This document shows, piece after piece, positions 35,838 to 46,692 of a stretch of 64,000 bases of DNA. Origin of the DNA: Vanessa cardui (Eukaryota > Arthropoda > Insecta > Lepidoptera > Nymphalidae); assembly GCF_905220365.1 (NCBI RefSeq), contig NC_061123.1, positions 5,828,001 through 5,892,000 on the forward strand, read 5' to 3'. The notes beneath the pieces are model-generated. The model did not search any database. It was not told the DNA's origin and was given only the letters and a program-made list of their open reading frames with translations. How positions within the stretch are numbered: the stretch's first letter is position 1; every line of letters begins with the position of its first letter. Made by a program: the position numbers and the translations under genes.

Positions 35838-38250
35838 AAAAGTGACTTTCAATGACATGACATGACAGGTGAAGTGAAAGAACACTCCCTATTATATAGT
35901 AATTGTTTTCGCTTGTATTTCCTCTCAGAACTCTTTCATTTACAAACCTATTCACAAGTCCTGATAACGTCTGAAGATAATGTTTATTTTAAATTTATCC
36001 TTATAATGGTTTTCTTGGACAGAAATCTTTTATCTTTCACCAAGTAACTACTTTTATTAAAAAGTTGAAAGATATTTTATATAAAGGTTGCACGAGGCTA
36101 TTTCTCACGGTTTCAGTTGGAGTAATCCTGAAAAATTAACTAAAGCGCAGCAGTGACGCTGCGTAATGCATTTGGCTCAGGTGGTCGACAATCTCGTTTT
36201 ACTTACCGTGCAAGCGGGAATAAAAGTACGACATCAAATAAACGAATGGACGGTCCTCTACAATCTTACTGTACAAAAGTCAAAGATACTCGAATACGTA
36301 CTCGATCACAAGCACATTTTTCGAAAGAAACAACTATTCAACTTAAAGATCAATCGTAAATGGTTTCCTCTTGGAAATTCTTGTATTAATATTAATGTCA
36401 AATACCAACTAGCGCTAATATCTCGTATTACAATTGAACTACCGAGTAAAGTGACTTGAATATTAAAATGTATTCCCTACTAGCTAAACTTCGAAAGGCG
36501 AAATCCGATTTGAATTTAAAATTCTCCTCCTCAAGTATTTATAATGAGATAGTTCTCATTTTTCTCAAACAGCTCTTAGAGCAATCCATCACAGAGCTAT
36601 CAAAATAAAACGTGGCTAAAGCCGGTCTCGAGTTGGCCCGAATCGATTCTGTTCTATATTTCGATATTTTATAATCATAAATCGCTCAATATCACTTCCT
36701 GAAACTTAGATACATGATGAACAAATAAATGTCGTTAAATTTTAAATATACAAGTTTAATATATGACTAGAATACAATAATAGGTTTTGTTATTTTTCCA
36801 TATCGAGCTAAAAATAAACCTATATTTTTCAATATTCTAAAATAATATAATATTCAGCGATTTCGAGCCATCCATCAAAAAGTTAGTTGTCAGGTTGCTC
36901 GTTTGTTACACTGATTACAAATGAAAAAATATTATTTATGATACCTGTCTTTACCTTGAATGTCGTCTTCATTTTTTGTTATAAAATATCAAACACAAAA
37001 TATTAATCTTATCGACAAAAACCTGAACAATATTACCACTTTAAATATATATCTTGCATCTAATTATTAAAATATTTAGTTTATTCTTGTGATACAATAT
37101 TTTATTAAATTAAGATAATCGAAGAATGCTTTATAATAAGAAGGCACTTAACGTGGTGGTGTTTAATTGGACCATCAATAAGAAAGTGTAATACTTCTAC
37201 GTAGAATAAAGTAATAGAGTAAGAGTTTGAGTTTGGGTGAAGCTATAGTAATATATTTTTAAAATAAATAACCAACCCTAGAAGTATAAGAATCAATCGA
37301 ACAAATTCCATATTCGCAGTAACTTAAAATACCTATTTGTAAAAGTAATAGAAATTTAGAATCTCTAAAACTGCTTATAAAATCTTACTCAATGTTCAAT
37401 GAAAAATAAAATATCAATTTTTTTTAAAAAATATATGATAGGATTATTCGTAACCAATATTAAAAGCATGGTGTTAAATGTACAATTTTATAAAATAAAA
37501 ACTACTAAAAATGTTAACGGATCTTTTGAATTGGATTGTATGGCAAAAAATGTGTACAAATGAAGGCATTCACCAACGACACGAACTCGATGTATTTATA
37601 AATGAAGTGAACGACGATCAATAGAGCTTCGATAAATTTAGAGTCCGCCTGTCCTCTTCCTCTTATTGGTGCAATTTTACTCCTTTATTGGGCATTATTT
37701 ATCTCTATCTGACATATCTATATTATTTATATCGTGCAATGTAATACTTGCTGCTGTTTTGTTAGCGGAATGTTTATTTTATGTAACTGTATTTATTAGT
37801 TGTTAAATTTTTCGAGAGTGCAGCGATATTGTGATGGTAAAAATGCAATGCACATTCGTGCGTTGGAACAGTGATAGGTTTGAATTATTTATATATACGA
37901 TTATTTATCTAAAATAATGTCATGTTTCGAATATTCTAGATCATAATTGAAGGTTTTATATGTATAAGACCGCAGCATATAAAATTATATTTTTTTTATT
38001 GTAATAACCTAGTCAAGATTGCTGATTGATTTTATTTTGCTTTTTGATTTTTTTCCTAATATTCACTCATCACAGAATCCATAGATCCGACTGACAGTTT
38101 TTTAAAATAAGTTACCGCTTTAAGGGCACAGAGATCTCATTAAGAAAGAAATATATATTTAAAGTTAAAATGGAGAATATAAATATCTTGTAAAGTAAAT
38201 TTGTATGAAATCGGGACGGACAGCCGGTAGGTACTTACGTATGTGTGATA
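35838..38250. other. AT-rich DNA without recognised gene
   Basis: A 97-codon plus-strand frame at 36,166-36,459 (MHLAQVVDNLVLLTVQAGIK) has no known motif and falls in a slightly GC-richer patch. A small hairpin, cgcagc-agtgac-gctgcg, lies at 36,146-36,163. Neither is strong evidence for a gene. Confidence 0.45.
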
Positions 38251-38251
38251 A

Positions 38252-38448
38252 ACCGGGATGGCCCACACTTGAATATTAACAAATAATTGCGGATTCAAAC
38301 CCCTGGCCATTGCGGTTATGTAATTAATTTGTGTTTAAAATTCATTTTATGACTATAATTAACTTAGAAAAATTTGCATAATGCGTTATATGAAATTTTG
38401 TCACCAAACCAGACCTTTGCCCAGCAGTGGAACTTTAAGTATTTGTGG
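38252..38448 (+). mobile_element. Old SINE relic
   Basis: accgggatggcccacacttg carries most of the A box and gcggattcaaacccctgg the B box. tgaaattttgtcaccaaacc and cccagcagtggaactttaa follow. Several deletions. Confidence 0.65.
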
Positions 38449-38459
38449 TTTCGCTTTAC

Positions 38460-38775
38460 TATTTTTTGGGTTCCATAGTTTTGAAGGAAAAAAAAATGTT
38501 TGATTATTTTTGTACATATGTCTGTATATCTATCAAAGGCTACCTAGGAACGCATAGAAGCATAAAGTTGAAATTATTATCAAAAATCTAAGTCTGCGCA
38601 ATCAAAATATATGGCCGTATGTAAATCTTTTCCCATAAATTCGCAAAGGAAATTTGAATGTAAAAAGCAACATTTTATAGCACAAGTACATCAGAGTCTA
38701 TTTCCTACTTCTCTGGTTTTACTTGATGCGGAACCCTCTGTGGGCGACTCCGAATGGTACTTAGCCGTTTTTTTA
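38460..38775 (+). repeat. Dispersed repeat family D, copy 1
   Basis: Begins gggttccatagttttgaagg and ends gcggaaccctctgtgggcga, then ctccgaatggtacttagccg and a T tract. The terminal cggaaccct..gcgactcc..cactt-gccg block recurs at 40,365-40,485. From recall it is a widespread lepidopteran repeat, probably a LINE 3' end. Confidence 0.55.
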
Positions 38776-38907
38776 TTTTTTTTGTAATACATATCAAAAA
38801 ACTTTTTCAGAATTTACTACGTACTCGTATATTATACAAAATACATAATAGATAAATATCATACACAGACGCGAAACTAACAAGACAAGAAGACGTAAAG
38901 AGGAGAT

Positions 38908-38931
38908 AACTAATTTTATATAAAATTAGTT
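38908..38931. repeat. Perfect 24-bp palindrome
   Basis: aactaattttat and its exact reverse complement ataaaattagtt abut with no spacer. The flanks (gagat / ctctaag) extend it imperfectly. Confidence 0.9.
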
Positions 38932-39121
38932 CTCTAAGTCTAGATATAACTTTATATACGCGTACGTTCTCGTGTCAATTGCCGGTATATTCAATCTTCT
39001 CCTTTGTTTGCTCCAACTGCACCCGTTGAGTGTGACGTCAGAACAAATAACCAATCTATAACGCGTTCGAGTTGACGTATTAAATATATCAATGAAATTA
39101 GCAGTAAATATGATCGAATGA

Positions 39122-39419
39122 AGAACCGAGATGGCCCAGTGGTTAGAACGCGTGCATCTTAACCGATGATTACGGGTTCAAACCCAGGCCACTGATTATT
39201 CATGTGATTAATTTGTATATATAATTCATCTCATGCTCGGCGGTGAAGGAAAATATCATTAAACCTGCATGTGTTTCATTTCATAGAAATTCTGCTACTT
39301 GTGTATTCCACCAACACGCATTGGAACAGCGTAGTGGAATATGCTCCAAACCTTCCCCTCGAAGGGACAGGAGGCCTTAATCCAACAGTGGGAAATTTAC
39401 AGGCCGTTGGTGTTTGTTG
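39122..39419 (+). mobile_element. tRNA-derived SINE, full length, 13-bp target duplication
   Basis: From agaaccgagatggcccagtg through B box gggttcaaacccagg to the tail ggccgttggtgtttgttg. tatgatcgaatga occurs exactly at 39,109-39,121 and 39,420-39,432. This is the clearest insertion of the family in the window and likely one of the youngest. Confidence 0.95.
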
Positions 39420-39432
39420 TATGATCGAATGA

Positions 39433-40364
39433 TAAATTTATTCATACAATATTAATTATCAAGGCGTATAGTTCCCGTGGTACACGCCCTACTACAATAA
39501 ATCTTTCCCCGCTAAAACTGTTCACCTTTGAAAAGCGTTGACACTCATTCGTCTTTCTAAATCCATAACTGTATTTCAATGGCGACTGAAAAAGTTTTAC
39601 TTATTATTATATTAAAGTTTATATATACTGGTTATATACATGAATCGATAATATTATTATATAATAGTTCATATATTTCAGTGTAGACGCCCATTTTTAA
39701 TTCAGAAAATCCGATAGCTGATCGCAATAAAACAGCTTCTGCACACAGGCTTATTAAGATGTATTAATAGTGTAGGATACTATATAATAAACCGCCTGCG
39801 GCTTCATCCGCATGTACTTGGATTTTTCTAAAAACGTAAATACAATTTCATAATAATAGACGCAACAAATCAATAAGCAAACTGACTTTATTTAACTTTC
39901 AATTATGTTATTTAACTAATCAGCTGTTCTTTGCGAGTCTATCCACTTCAAATTTATTTTCCCATTAATCCCGTGATGGCGTCTATGTATTGCCAAATTC
40001 TGATTTCAGGCTACCTTAACGTTACATTTCATAACGAGTGGTTCTGAGATGAAAATGTTAGACTACTATCTGTAATATTAGTAAAGATATTTGAAGACTA
40101 TTTGTAAACATGAACATTACAAAAACCTTACATATTTTTCTATTCGATTCATAAAATAGTTAACGAAATGTATTATTTTATATCTACGTTATTATTAACT
40201 TTTGAAATATACACTATAAATAAGTAACCAATATAATACATATATTACAGTATAGGGTTCTCATACAACGATATTCAAATCAAACCAGGCAAACGTTTGA
40301 AATTTTCACAAAATAATTAGATCGATTTACCAATTAAATATTTAATAGAAAATTTAGTTACGCT
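39433..40364. other. AT-rich DNA, one short TE scrap
   Basis: accgcctgcggcttcatccg at 39,791 resembles the GC-rich part of Helitron or RTE relics elsewhere here. Nothing else recognised. Confidence 0.4.
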
Positions 40365-40485
40365 CTGTTTTAGAGTTCCGTTTCAAATATGAAAGCTGTG
40401 TACCTAATGTTGTGTACCAAGTCAATCGTACGGAACCCTTCGTACGCGAGTCCGCACGCATTTGCACTTGGTCGGATTTTTTATT
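40365..40485 (+). repeat. Dispersed repeat family D, copy 2
   Basis: tacggaacccttcgtacgcg, then agtccgcacgcatttgcact and tggtcggatttttt. Matches the end of 38,460-38,775. Confidence 0.6.
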
Positions 40486-40906
40486 ATATTTCTAATTTTG
40501 TTTCGATTCTTAAATCAAAATAAATAAAAGTTCTATTTTTAATACTAATTCTTAAAGACTTTGGATAATATATTTTATTTAAAGTAAATAAATAATATAC
40601 TTTTTCTTATAAAAATGAATCGTTAAAGTGTTGTGGAAGCTGTAGAAGGTAATGACGCTGACGTAATTTCCTTCAGTGTGTCCTAGCGAAGTATACGGCG
40701 CAAATGTTCCGTAAAGAATATACAAATAATACAATACATTACCGTTAAATTTTATAACTCAGGGGTATTTTTATGAAAAACGTAATTCGATTAACAGATA
40801 TCGGATAATTCTTAATTTCTTTTCACCTAATCTATTAATTTCAATAGTTCGGAACGGCAAAATAAAATCACGTCTTACTATAATGCACCAATTTCTCTAT
40901 ATTTCT

Positions 40907-41170
40907 TTTTTTATATGGAATAGATTGGCGGTTCGGTGGTCACCATCACCCATAGACAATGACGCTGTAAGAAATATTCACAATTCCTTACATCATCAAT
41001 GCGCCACCAATCTTGAGACTAAGATGCTATGTCCCTTGTACCTACAGTTACACTGGCTCACTCACCCTTCAAACCGGAACACAACAATACTGCGTACTGT
41101 TGTTTAGCGGTAGAATATCTGATGAGTGGGTGGTACCTACCCTGGCGGGCTTGCACAAAGCCCTACCAAA
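40907..41170 (-). mobile_element. Retroposon family B copy inserted into family C
   Basis: Read on the minus strand it runs from gtagggctttgtgcaagccc to a tail ccatataaaaaaa at 40,907. It is nearly complete apart from the gatggtaag-side segment near its tail. atttct lies at both borders (40,901-40,906 and 41,171-41,176) as a probable target duplication. The A-rich tail marks it as a retroposon. Copies from all over the window share the gggtgagtgagccagtgta block. Confidence 0.8.
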
Positions 41171-41224
41171 ATTTCTGTTCAATGCCCACAATTATGCAAT
41201 TGTTTTCTAATGACAACTCAATCA

Positions 41225-41271
41225 TTTTAAAATAATAAATAGTGTATATAACACTATTTATTATTTTAAAA
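41225..41271. repeat. Perfect 21-bp-arm hairpin within family C
   Basis: Arm ttttaaaataataaatagtg plus t (41,225-41,245), spacer atata, and arm acactatttattattttaaa plus a (41,251-41,271). The paralogous copy at 46,452 has only one arm (tttaaaataagaaatagtgt), so the second arm is a local inverted duplication. Confidence 0.9.
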
Positions 41272-41740
41272 ATAGTAAATGTTATGTCAAATAAAATTTT
41301 ATAAATAAAGTTGTACAAATTATTAATCAATTACTCACACTAATAATTGTATGCATAAATTCTATTTAAAGTAGGTAAACTTCATAGTCTCTGTTATATT
41401 CATAATATGTAATAATACTATCATATGATTAATGACATAGAATCAAATGATATAACACCGTATTGGAGGCTAGGGTTACTCGCAAACACATCGTTATTTT
41501 TATAACAAATAACTGAAAACTCCTACAAGGCTATACATACAAAACATGAGATGCAGTGTTTTTTGAAGAAGTTATTAGATGATAACATAATTATGTAGGT
41601 TCATTTTATAATGTATAATTTAAACTTTAGCTTCTAGGGATGCCCAATTAAAAGCCAGCTCTGTAATTACAACCATTACTAAGGAGAATAACGCAATATG
41701 TAGTTTAGTATAGCTTATCTTATAAGTTATATCTAGATGT

Positions 41741-42690
41741 TTAACTCAACTCAACTCAAATATCTTTATTCAACATAGAAGCATTACACTTTCTTATTGA
41801 TGGTCAATTGAAACACTACCACCGGTTCGGAAAGAAAATACCCTGACCTGAGAAGAACCGGCGAAAGAAACTCAGCGGGTTTTTTTTTTTTTTGTTTGTC
41901 TTATGTATTATGTAAATAAACAATTTAATATGAGATGAAATAGCCAGGAGGCGATCGTATCATTCCCAAGGTGTGCTATCGATCATAAACTCATTAATTG
42001 TATAATAACCTTTTACACACAAGCGTTCCTTAATAATTTTTTTAAATTTGGCAACAGAGGCATTTTGAACGCTTTCTGGGATCCTGTTGTAAAACCGTAT
42101 GCATTGCCCCACAAAGGAGTTACTGACTCTACGCAGTCGAGTAACAGGAGTAACAAGTTTGTGTTTGTTCCTTGTAGCAATGTTATGAGTATCACATTTT
42201 CTCATGAAATCATTAATATTTTTTCGTACATACATAACATTAGAGAATATATATTGAGAAGCAACAGTCAATATCTTGATTTCTTTAAATTTATTCCTTA
42301 ACGATTCTTTAGCTCCTAGGTTGTAGATTGCGCGAATAGCCCTCTTCTGTAGCACAAATATGGTATGGATAGCGGCTGCATTGCCCCACAGCACAATACC
42401 GTATGACATTATACTATGAAAGTAGCTGAAATATACTAAGCGAGCCGTATCAACATCGGTACATAATCTAATTTTTTTGACCGCGAATGCCGCAGAACTC
42501 AGTCTACTCGCCAATCCGTCAATATGAGGGCCCCATTGCAACTTGGCATCAACAGTAAGGCCAAGAAACTCAGCAGAATCAATTGGATCCATCGATTCCC
42601 CATTGATGAGTACATCGGCTTTTACATTTTGTACATTTGGCGTACTAAATTTCACAATTTTAGTTTTATTATTATTTAGTTTAAGATTAT
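41741..42690 (-). mobile_element. Jockey/CR1-type LINE, 5' truncated
   Basis: The minus-strand element comprises the C-terminal part of ORF2 (41,960-42,685) and a 3' UTR with the aaaccc..ccggttcttctcaggt and ccggtggtag blocks. Its tail is (TTGAG)n at about 41,741-41,757 just after the AATAAA-like gaataaagatat. 5' truncation at about 42,690 is typical of incomplete reverse transcription. Confidence 0.85.
41960..42685 (-). pseudogene. Non-LTR reverse transcriptase, C-terminal fragment
   Basis: The frame is open for about 241 codons and ends PWE-stop at 41,960. The residue I number 1 in many ORF callers is a GTG (Val) at 42,655. The frame continues upstream as KLNNNKTKIV, so no true start is present. 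Visible blocks: EFLGLTVDAKLQWGPHI (thumb-proximal), then RLSSAAFAVKKIR, then DVDTARLVYFSYFHSIMSYG, then LWGN and LQKRAIRAIYNL, then HKLVTPVTRLRRVSNSFVGQ and FYNRIPE. These are the standard C-terminal blocks of Jockey/CR1-clade RTs. The catalytic palm with YxDD and the endonuclease are missing. The intact frame suggests a fairly recent insertion. It is inactive. Confidence 0.9.
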
Positions 42691-42714
42691 TTATTGTTTA
42701 TTAAATAATACCAT

Positions 42715-42964
42715 ATATTGTCAAAGCCCGTCACAACCACACAGGGTAACATTGAAAATCAGCGTTGGGTTCATGGAACCCAACTTGGAAGCTGAATAGT
42801 ACACCTTGTACGTCACATTTTTTTTTTTAGATGAAGTTAGTAGTTATAATTAGTTTATATGTTTATTTGTTTTTGTTGTAACTCTTTTTTATTTTTCATT
42901 CTTTTTATTGTGTCTCGTTTCCTATTAAACATTTCTTTCTTTCTTTCTTTCTTGTTTTCTTTCT
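42715..42964 (+). mobile_element. Probable LINE 3' UTR with hairpin and (TTTC)n tail
   Basis: A stem-loop gttgggttc-atg-gaacccaac (42,764-42,784) is followed by T-rich sequence, cctattaaac and (ttct)n at 42,930-42,950. Similar hairpin-plus-simple-tail ends are known in LINEs, but the family is uncertain. It abuts the minus-strand LINE at 42,690. Confidence 0.45.
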
Positions 42965-42988
42965 AGAGAGTGTAAAATGTAGACACAA

Positions 42989-43427
42989 TCCTACTACTAA
43001 TAAAAAGGCGAAAGTTTGTAAGTATGGATGTTTGTTACTCTTTCACGTAAAAACTACTGAATGGATTTGAATGAAACTTTACCACAATATAGCTTATACA
43101 TCAGAATAACACATAGGCTACAATTTTTGAGGTTTCTAATGTGAGGGCGTAAAAAAACACATTTTTTGCGCTTACATAGCAAACGCTGACTGAATCCTAC
43201 AAGATAGATCAAAACAATGTACTACAGTATTGTACAACTTAAAAAGGTCTACAAAAAAGTCCGTGATGGTATATGTTTATCTCTTAGGAATAACCCACAA
43301 TAACCATTTTTTATCCTTTACTTTGTACGAGAAATAATGGCTTATTTACGAAGCGATTTTAAGCGATTACTAGACTAGACGGGACGAACCTGAAGTCCAC
43401 GCGAACGAAGTCGCGGGCAAAAGCTAG
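42989..43427 (+). mobile_element. Non-autonomous Helitron, complete
   Basis: It starts A|TCCTACTACTAATAAAAAGG and ends gcgggcaaaagctag|T. The 3' hairpin cgcga-acgaag-tcgcg (43,400-43,415) lies 12 nt before the CTAG end. There is no target duplication, and insertion between A and T is as expected for Helitrons. It is 439 bp with no frame, so it depends on a Rep/helicase in trans. The taaaaaggcgaaagtttgta start is recognisable as a common lepidopteran family from recall. Confidence 0.9.
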
Positions 43428-43829
43428 TATGATATAACAGATTCCTCAAAGAATATTTACACAGTTACGAGAGAGCAACGTGCTTACGTTACAGAATTAA
43501 TTTAAAATGTAATCCGACGTAGATTAAAAGTATTGAGAGAAAAGTAAACGAAAAACTGAGAATAATAACTAAAGTTATAACCTATTCCTCCCAATACCTC
43601 AGAGCTTATCCGACTACTCAGTAGTTTATACAAAAGACTTACCGCACCATAATATCCTGGCAAGTTCGCTCCGCTCAGACTACGTGAGACAGCTTTAAGT
43701 ATGACGGCTGAAGTTGGAATTGGATGAGAACACGATACGTGTTTGCTTAGAGAATTATACGAATTATTTAATTATATGATTTTCGATTAAACTTATATCA
43801 CTACGGAATTGTAAATAATCGTTATACGT
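43428..43829. other. AT-rich DNA without recognised feature
   Basis: Nothing supported. A slightly GC-richer patch lies at 43,640-43,700. Confidence 0.5.
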
Positions 43830-44260
43830 GAAAATCTGTGTGGTACATTTTCGTCTATTTGAAGGATACAACGGGGTTGCTTGTGCATACAAGCGTGCCA
43901 CCCCGGCGATTGGTTGGCCTATGTGGGCTTAAGTGTGGAAAAAAAAGTAAGGACCCACCTAGTCCTATCAATGCTTATTGTAATTTTGATGTAGAGAAAA
44001 GGTGTGCGTTACGCCGACACCCCGACGGCTTCTTACCCTTTCTTTTCTGCTGAGGAAAGTTGCCGGAGGCAGTCAGCAGAGAGTTTTACTGACTGCCAAG
44101 AAACTGTATCTCTGATGGACTGAACTTTGCCATGCCACGGTCGAGAGAAAGTAAGTACCTACAACTTCATACCCTCCCCACTCGACAACTCCGTAGTCCT
44201 AGCCCCTCTCAGTGAGTGAGAGCGGTTGGCTCAACGTGCTGTCCAAATCCCCTACTTAAG
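43830..44260. other. GC-richer block with hairpin, unidentified
   Basis: Contains gtgccaccccggcgattgg, acgccgacaccccgacggc and the 9-bp stem ggcagtcag (44,068-44,076) / ctgactgcc (44,089-44,097). The 71-codon plus-strand frame has no motif. It may be the 5' or 3' end of a retroelement or a pseudogene. I cannot identify it. Confidence 0.35.
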
Positions 44261-45271
44261 GCTTAAACCTAAAAAAACAACAATCAACAATGACAAAAAT
44301 GTGGCTCTATAATGATCTATTATCCCCCAAAAAATACAATGGCTATACAAACAAATTCCAAATACAAGCCAGTTTCAATATTACAGAAAAACTGAAACCA
44401 ATAGTCAAGCAAGGGTAATCGTGAAAAACTTCGTGAAGAAACATTAATAATGCAATACAACTCAGACAAGTCCAAACGGTTCGACGTCTCAAGCAAGCAT
44501 TGAAAAAATCTTGACCCCTAAACAAGGAAAACCCGTATCCCAAACATATAATACCCAAATAATTCTATAGATTATACAATACTTTCTGCAGGATTAGAAA
44601 TACACTCGTACATATTCAATTATTTATTTTTATATTTATAAGATAGGAGGCGTTCATTATCTTTCGTACTGATTTTAGAAATTATTTTCTTAATTTTATT
44701 TTTAATTTACTAAATTATCTCTACTAATGTTGCAAAACTGAGTAACTAGAGCATTTTCGATTCGGAAGACTGATTTGGATATGTCTTATTCCATGTGCGT
44801 GAGAGACCAGTTATTGAGATACATGTAGACTATAACAGCACGCTATACAAATAATCCATACGAGAGTTGCAGAAACGAAAAGTTTTACGCGTGTGAAACC
44901 TTATAGAAGCGACCAGGTTATGCGGGTTATTGTCAAAGAAAAGCACAGTAATGAATGTCAATGACATGGATCCAGAGATGCGATTGTCTTAGATAAATAG
45001 CGAGATAGTTTTCTCGGGGCCCATCGGGTGAGTTAAAAAATATTTTTGATGCCTCCAATTGTTCGTCAGCTTCTACGAGGTAAATTGAAATAATATATAA
45101 AGCATTAACACGCAGCAAACACTACGCGCTTAAGATAGTGAAAATTTTAAACATAAGTTATACTGTATAATATATAAAGACGTGACTTTGCATTGCTAAG
45201 TATGTCATATTATTGAATTATTATCGGTATATCGATATTAGGGTGCTTGTTAAAATCAGATTAAAATTGTG
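44261..45271. other. AT-rich DNA without recognised feature
   Basis: Weakly protein-like scraps on the plus strand around 44,400-44,520 are broken by stops and not identifiable. Confidence 0.4.
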
Positions 45272-45326
45272 GATAAAAGTGTGATAATTCTGGTGAATAC
45301 TTCACCAGAATTATCACACTTTTATC
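45272..45326. repeat. Perfect 26-bp-arm hairpin, 3-nt spacer
   Basis: Arms start gataaaagtgtgataattct (45,272-45,297) and ttcaccagaattatcacact (45,301-45,326). They are exact reverse complements around tac. A tgtctgtctgtgtctgtc tract follows at once. No transposon boundaries are visible. Confidence 0.95.
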
Positions 45327-45544
45327 TGTCTGTCTGTGTCTGTCTTTTAGGAAAAATCAATTAAAATGGATATTGAACAATGATTTTCATCTAAAAAAAT
45401 AAATTTGTAAACTAGTACCCTGATATATAATATGCCCACATAATTTGTTACACCTCGATACCGGTTACAGTTCAGACCAATATAAATCGATTTAGTCCAG
45501 TTAATTTAAGCACTACGTCACTGCGTTCTAAGTAACGACTCTTC

Positions 45545-45835
45545 AAATTTCAACTTCAACCGAAAATGAGTCAACATGGCATGTGTAAACAACCTAGTAG
45601 ACATCACAGAGTATATATGCGGTATATCCAGAAAGTCAACAATAGGGAGATATAGAGGGTCGTTGCGCGACGAAGGACCGACAATGAGTACTCGTCACTC
45701 TCACAAAAATTACAAGTGTGTATGTAGTGTGAACATTCGTGTTTACATGTACAATGTCTCGAGTGCGGCTTCAGACGAATTTAAGCGAGACTCCTTATTT
45801 TCACAAACACTGCAATTATTATTGACGTATAACTA
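45545..45835 (+). repeat. Possible dispersed repeat, copy 1
   Basis: gaccgacaatgagtactcgt then cactctcacaaaaattac, and a later gtgtgaacattcgtg, resemble in order gaccgcaatgaatgctcgtc, acttttacaaattacc and gtgtgaataacgcgg at 53,219-53,280. Similarity is moderate. The 86-codon frame here has no motif. Confidence 0.35.
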
Positions 45836-45994
45836 ACCTTTTTTCATATAACAAGCAAAAACATACATTTTTTATGTGAAACATTTATTTGTCAAGTGTA
45901 GTGTTATCTTCATCCATTAAAATTATCCAAATCCGAATCATGTAGTTTCCGAACCGATACAACTTGGGTATCTTCTAAAAAGGACGTACTCTTT

Positions 45995-46085
45995 TCTTAA
46001 AGGCACAAGCTCACCGGTGAAGCAGATGTTCATGGGCGGTGGTAATCACTTTCCGTCAGGTGAGCCTCCAGCTTGTTATGTACAT
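45995..46085 (+). mobile_element. Retroposon 3' end, older copy
   Basis: gggcggtggtaatcactttc then cgtcaggtgagcctccagct. Corresponds to 34,150-34,205, with a diverged end and an A-rich stretch (ataacaaaaacaaac). Confidence 0.6.
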
Positions 46086-46329
46086 ATAACAAAAACAAAC
46101 GCAGTATATAGTGAATGAGTCAGTACGCATATGTGCACATATGTGGTATGCAACCCGACTTACGTGAAATAAGTCGTAGGACCAGTACGTGCTTTTGACA
46201 CTGGGAATATCCAAACTTCGGGAGTTGAATATTGACTTCTTACGAAAAATTTCTTAACAAAAAATGCAATAATTTTTTGGGTTAAACCTTGGACCTCTCT
46301 ATTTGCAGCCTTACCAGCTATTAACTAGT

Positions 46330-46692
46330 GTAATCTCAGTAGTTCGGGATGGCCAAAATAATATTACCGTTTTACAAATGATGCTTCAATGTCTCTATCT
46401 TTTTTCTAGAATGCCCCACGCTATAGTCCAATTGTTTTATAATGACAGCTCAATCATATTTAAAATAAGAAATAGTGTTACATGCCAGTATTACATGCTA
46501 TGCCATATAAAATAATATTAATTACAGTTTTACAAATTATTGATCAATTAATTACAATAATAATTTTATATAATAAAGTAAATTCAATAGCTCCTGCTGT
46601 ATTAATAATATGCAATAATAATGTGATATAAATTATGATATAGAATCTAATGTCATCAAACCGTATTGAAGGCTAAGATTACTCTCGTAACA
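46330..46692. repeat. Repeat family C, copy 2, uninterrupted
   Basis: gtaatctcagtagttcggga, ggccaaaataatattaccgt, ctagaatgccccacgctat, gacagctcaatcatattta, aaaccgtattgaaggctaag. It gives the empty-site structure for copy 1 and the full middle that copy 3 lacks. Confidence 0.75.

Larger units (their letters stand above)
40837..41490. repeat. Repeat family C, copy 1, split by a family B insertion
   Basis: The left part (40,837-40,906: aatttcaatagttcgg, aatcacgtcttactataatg) and right part (41,171-41,490: ttcaatgccc, tgacaactcaatcat, accgtattggaggctagggt) together match the uninterrupted copy at 46,330-46,692 and the shortened one at 62,911-63,105. Length without the insert is about 390 bp. There is no coding capacity or tRNA-like promoter. 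Ends starting gtaatctcag and, reverse-complemented, gtaatcttag (copy 2) hint at short inverted termini, so a MITE is possible. Confidence 0.7.

Noticed and set aside
36166..36459. 97-codon plus-strand frame as a gene
   Set aside because: No motif, no splice or promoter context, and overlapping frame of similar length. Kept only as a note in the gap entry.
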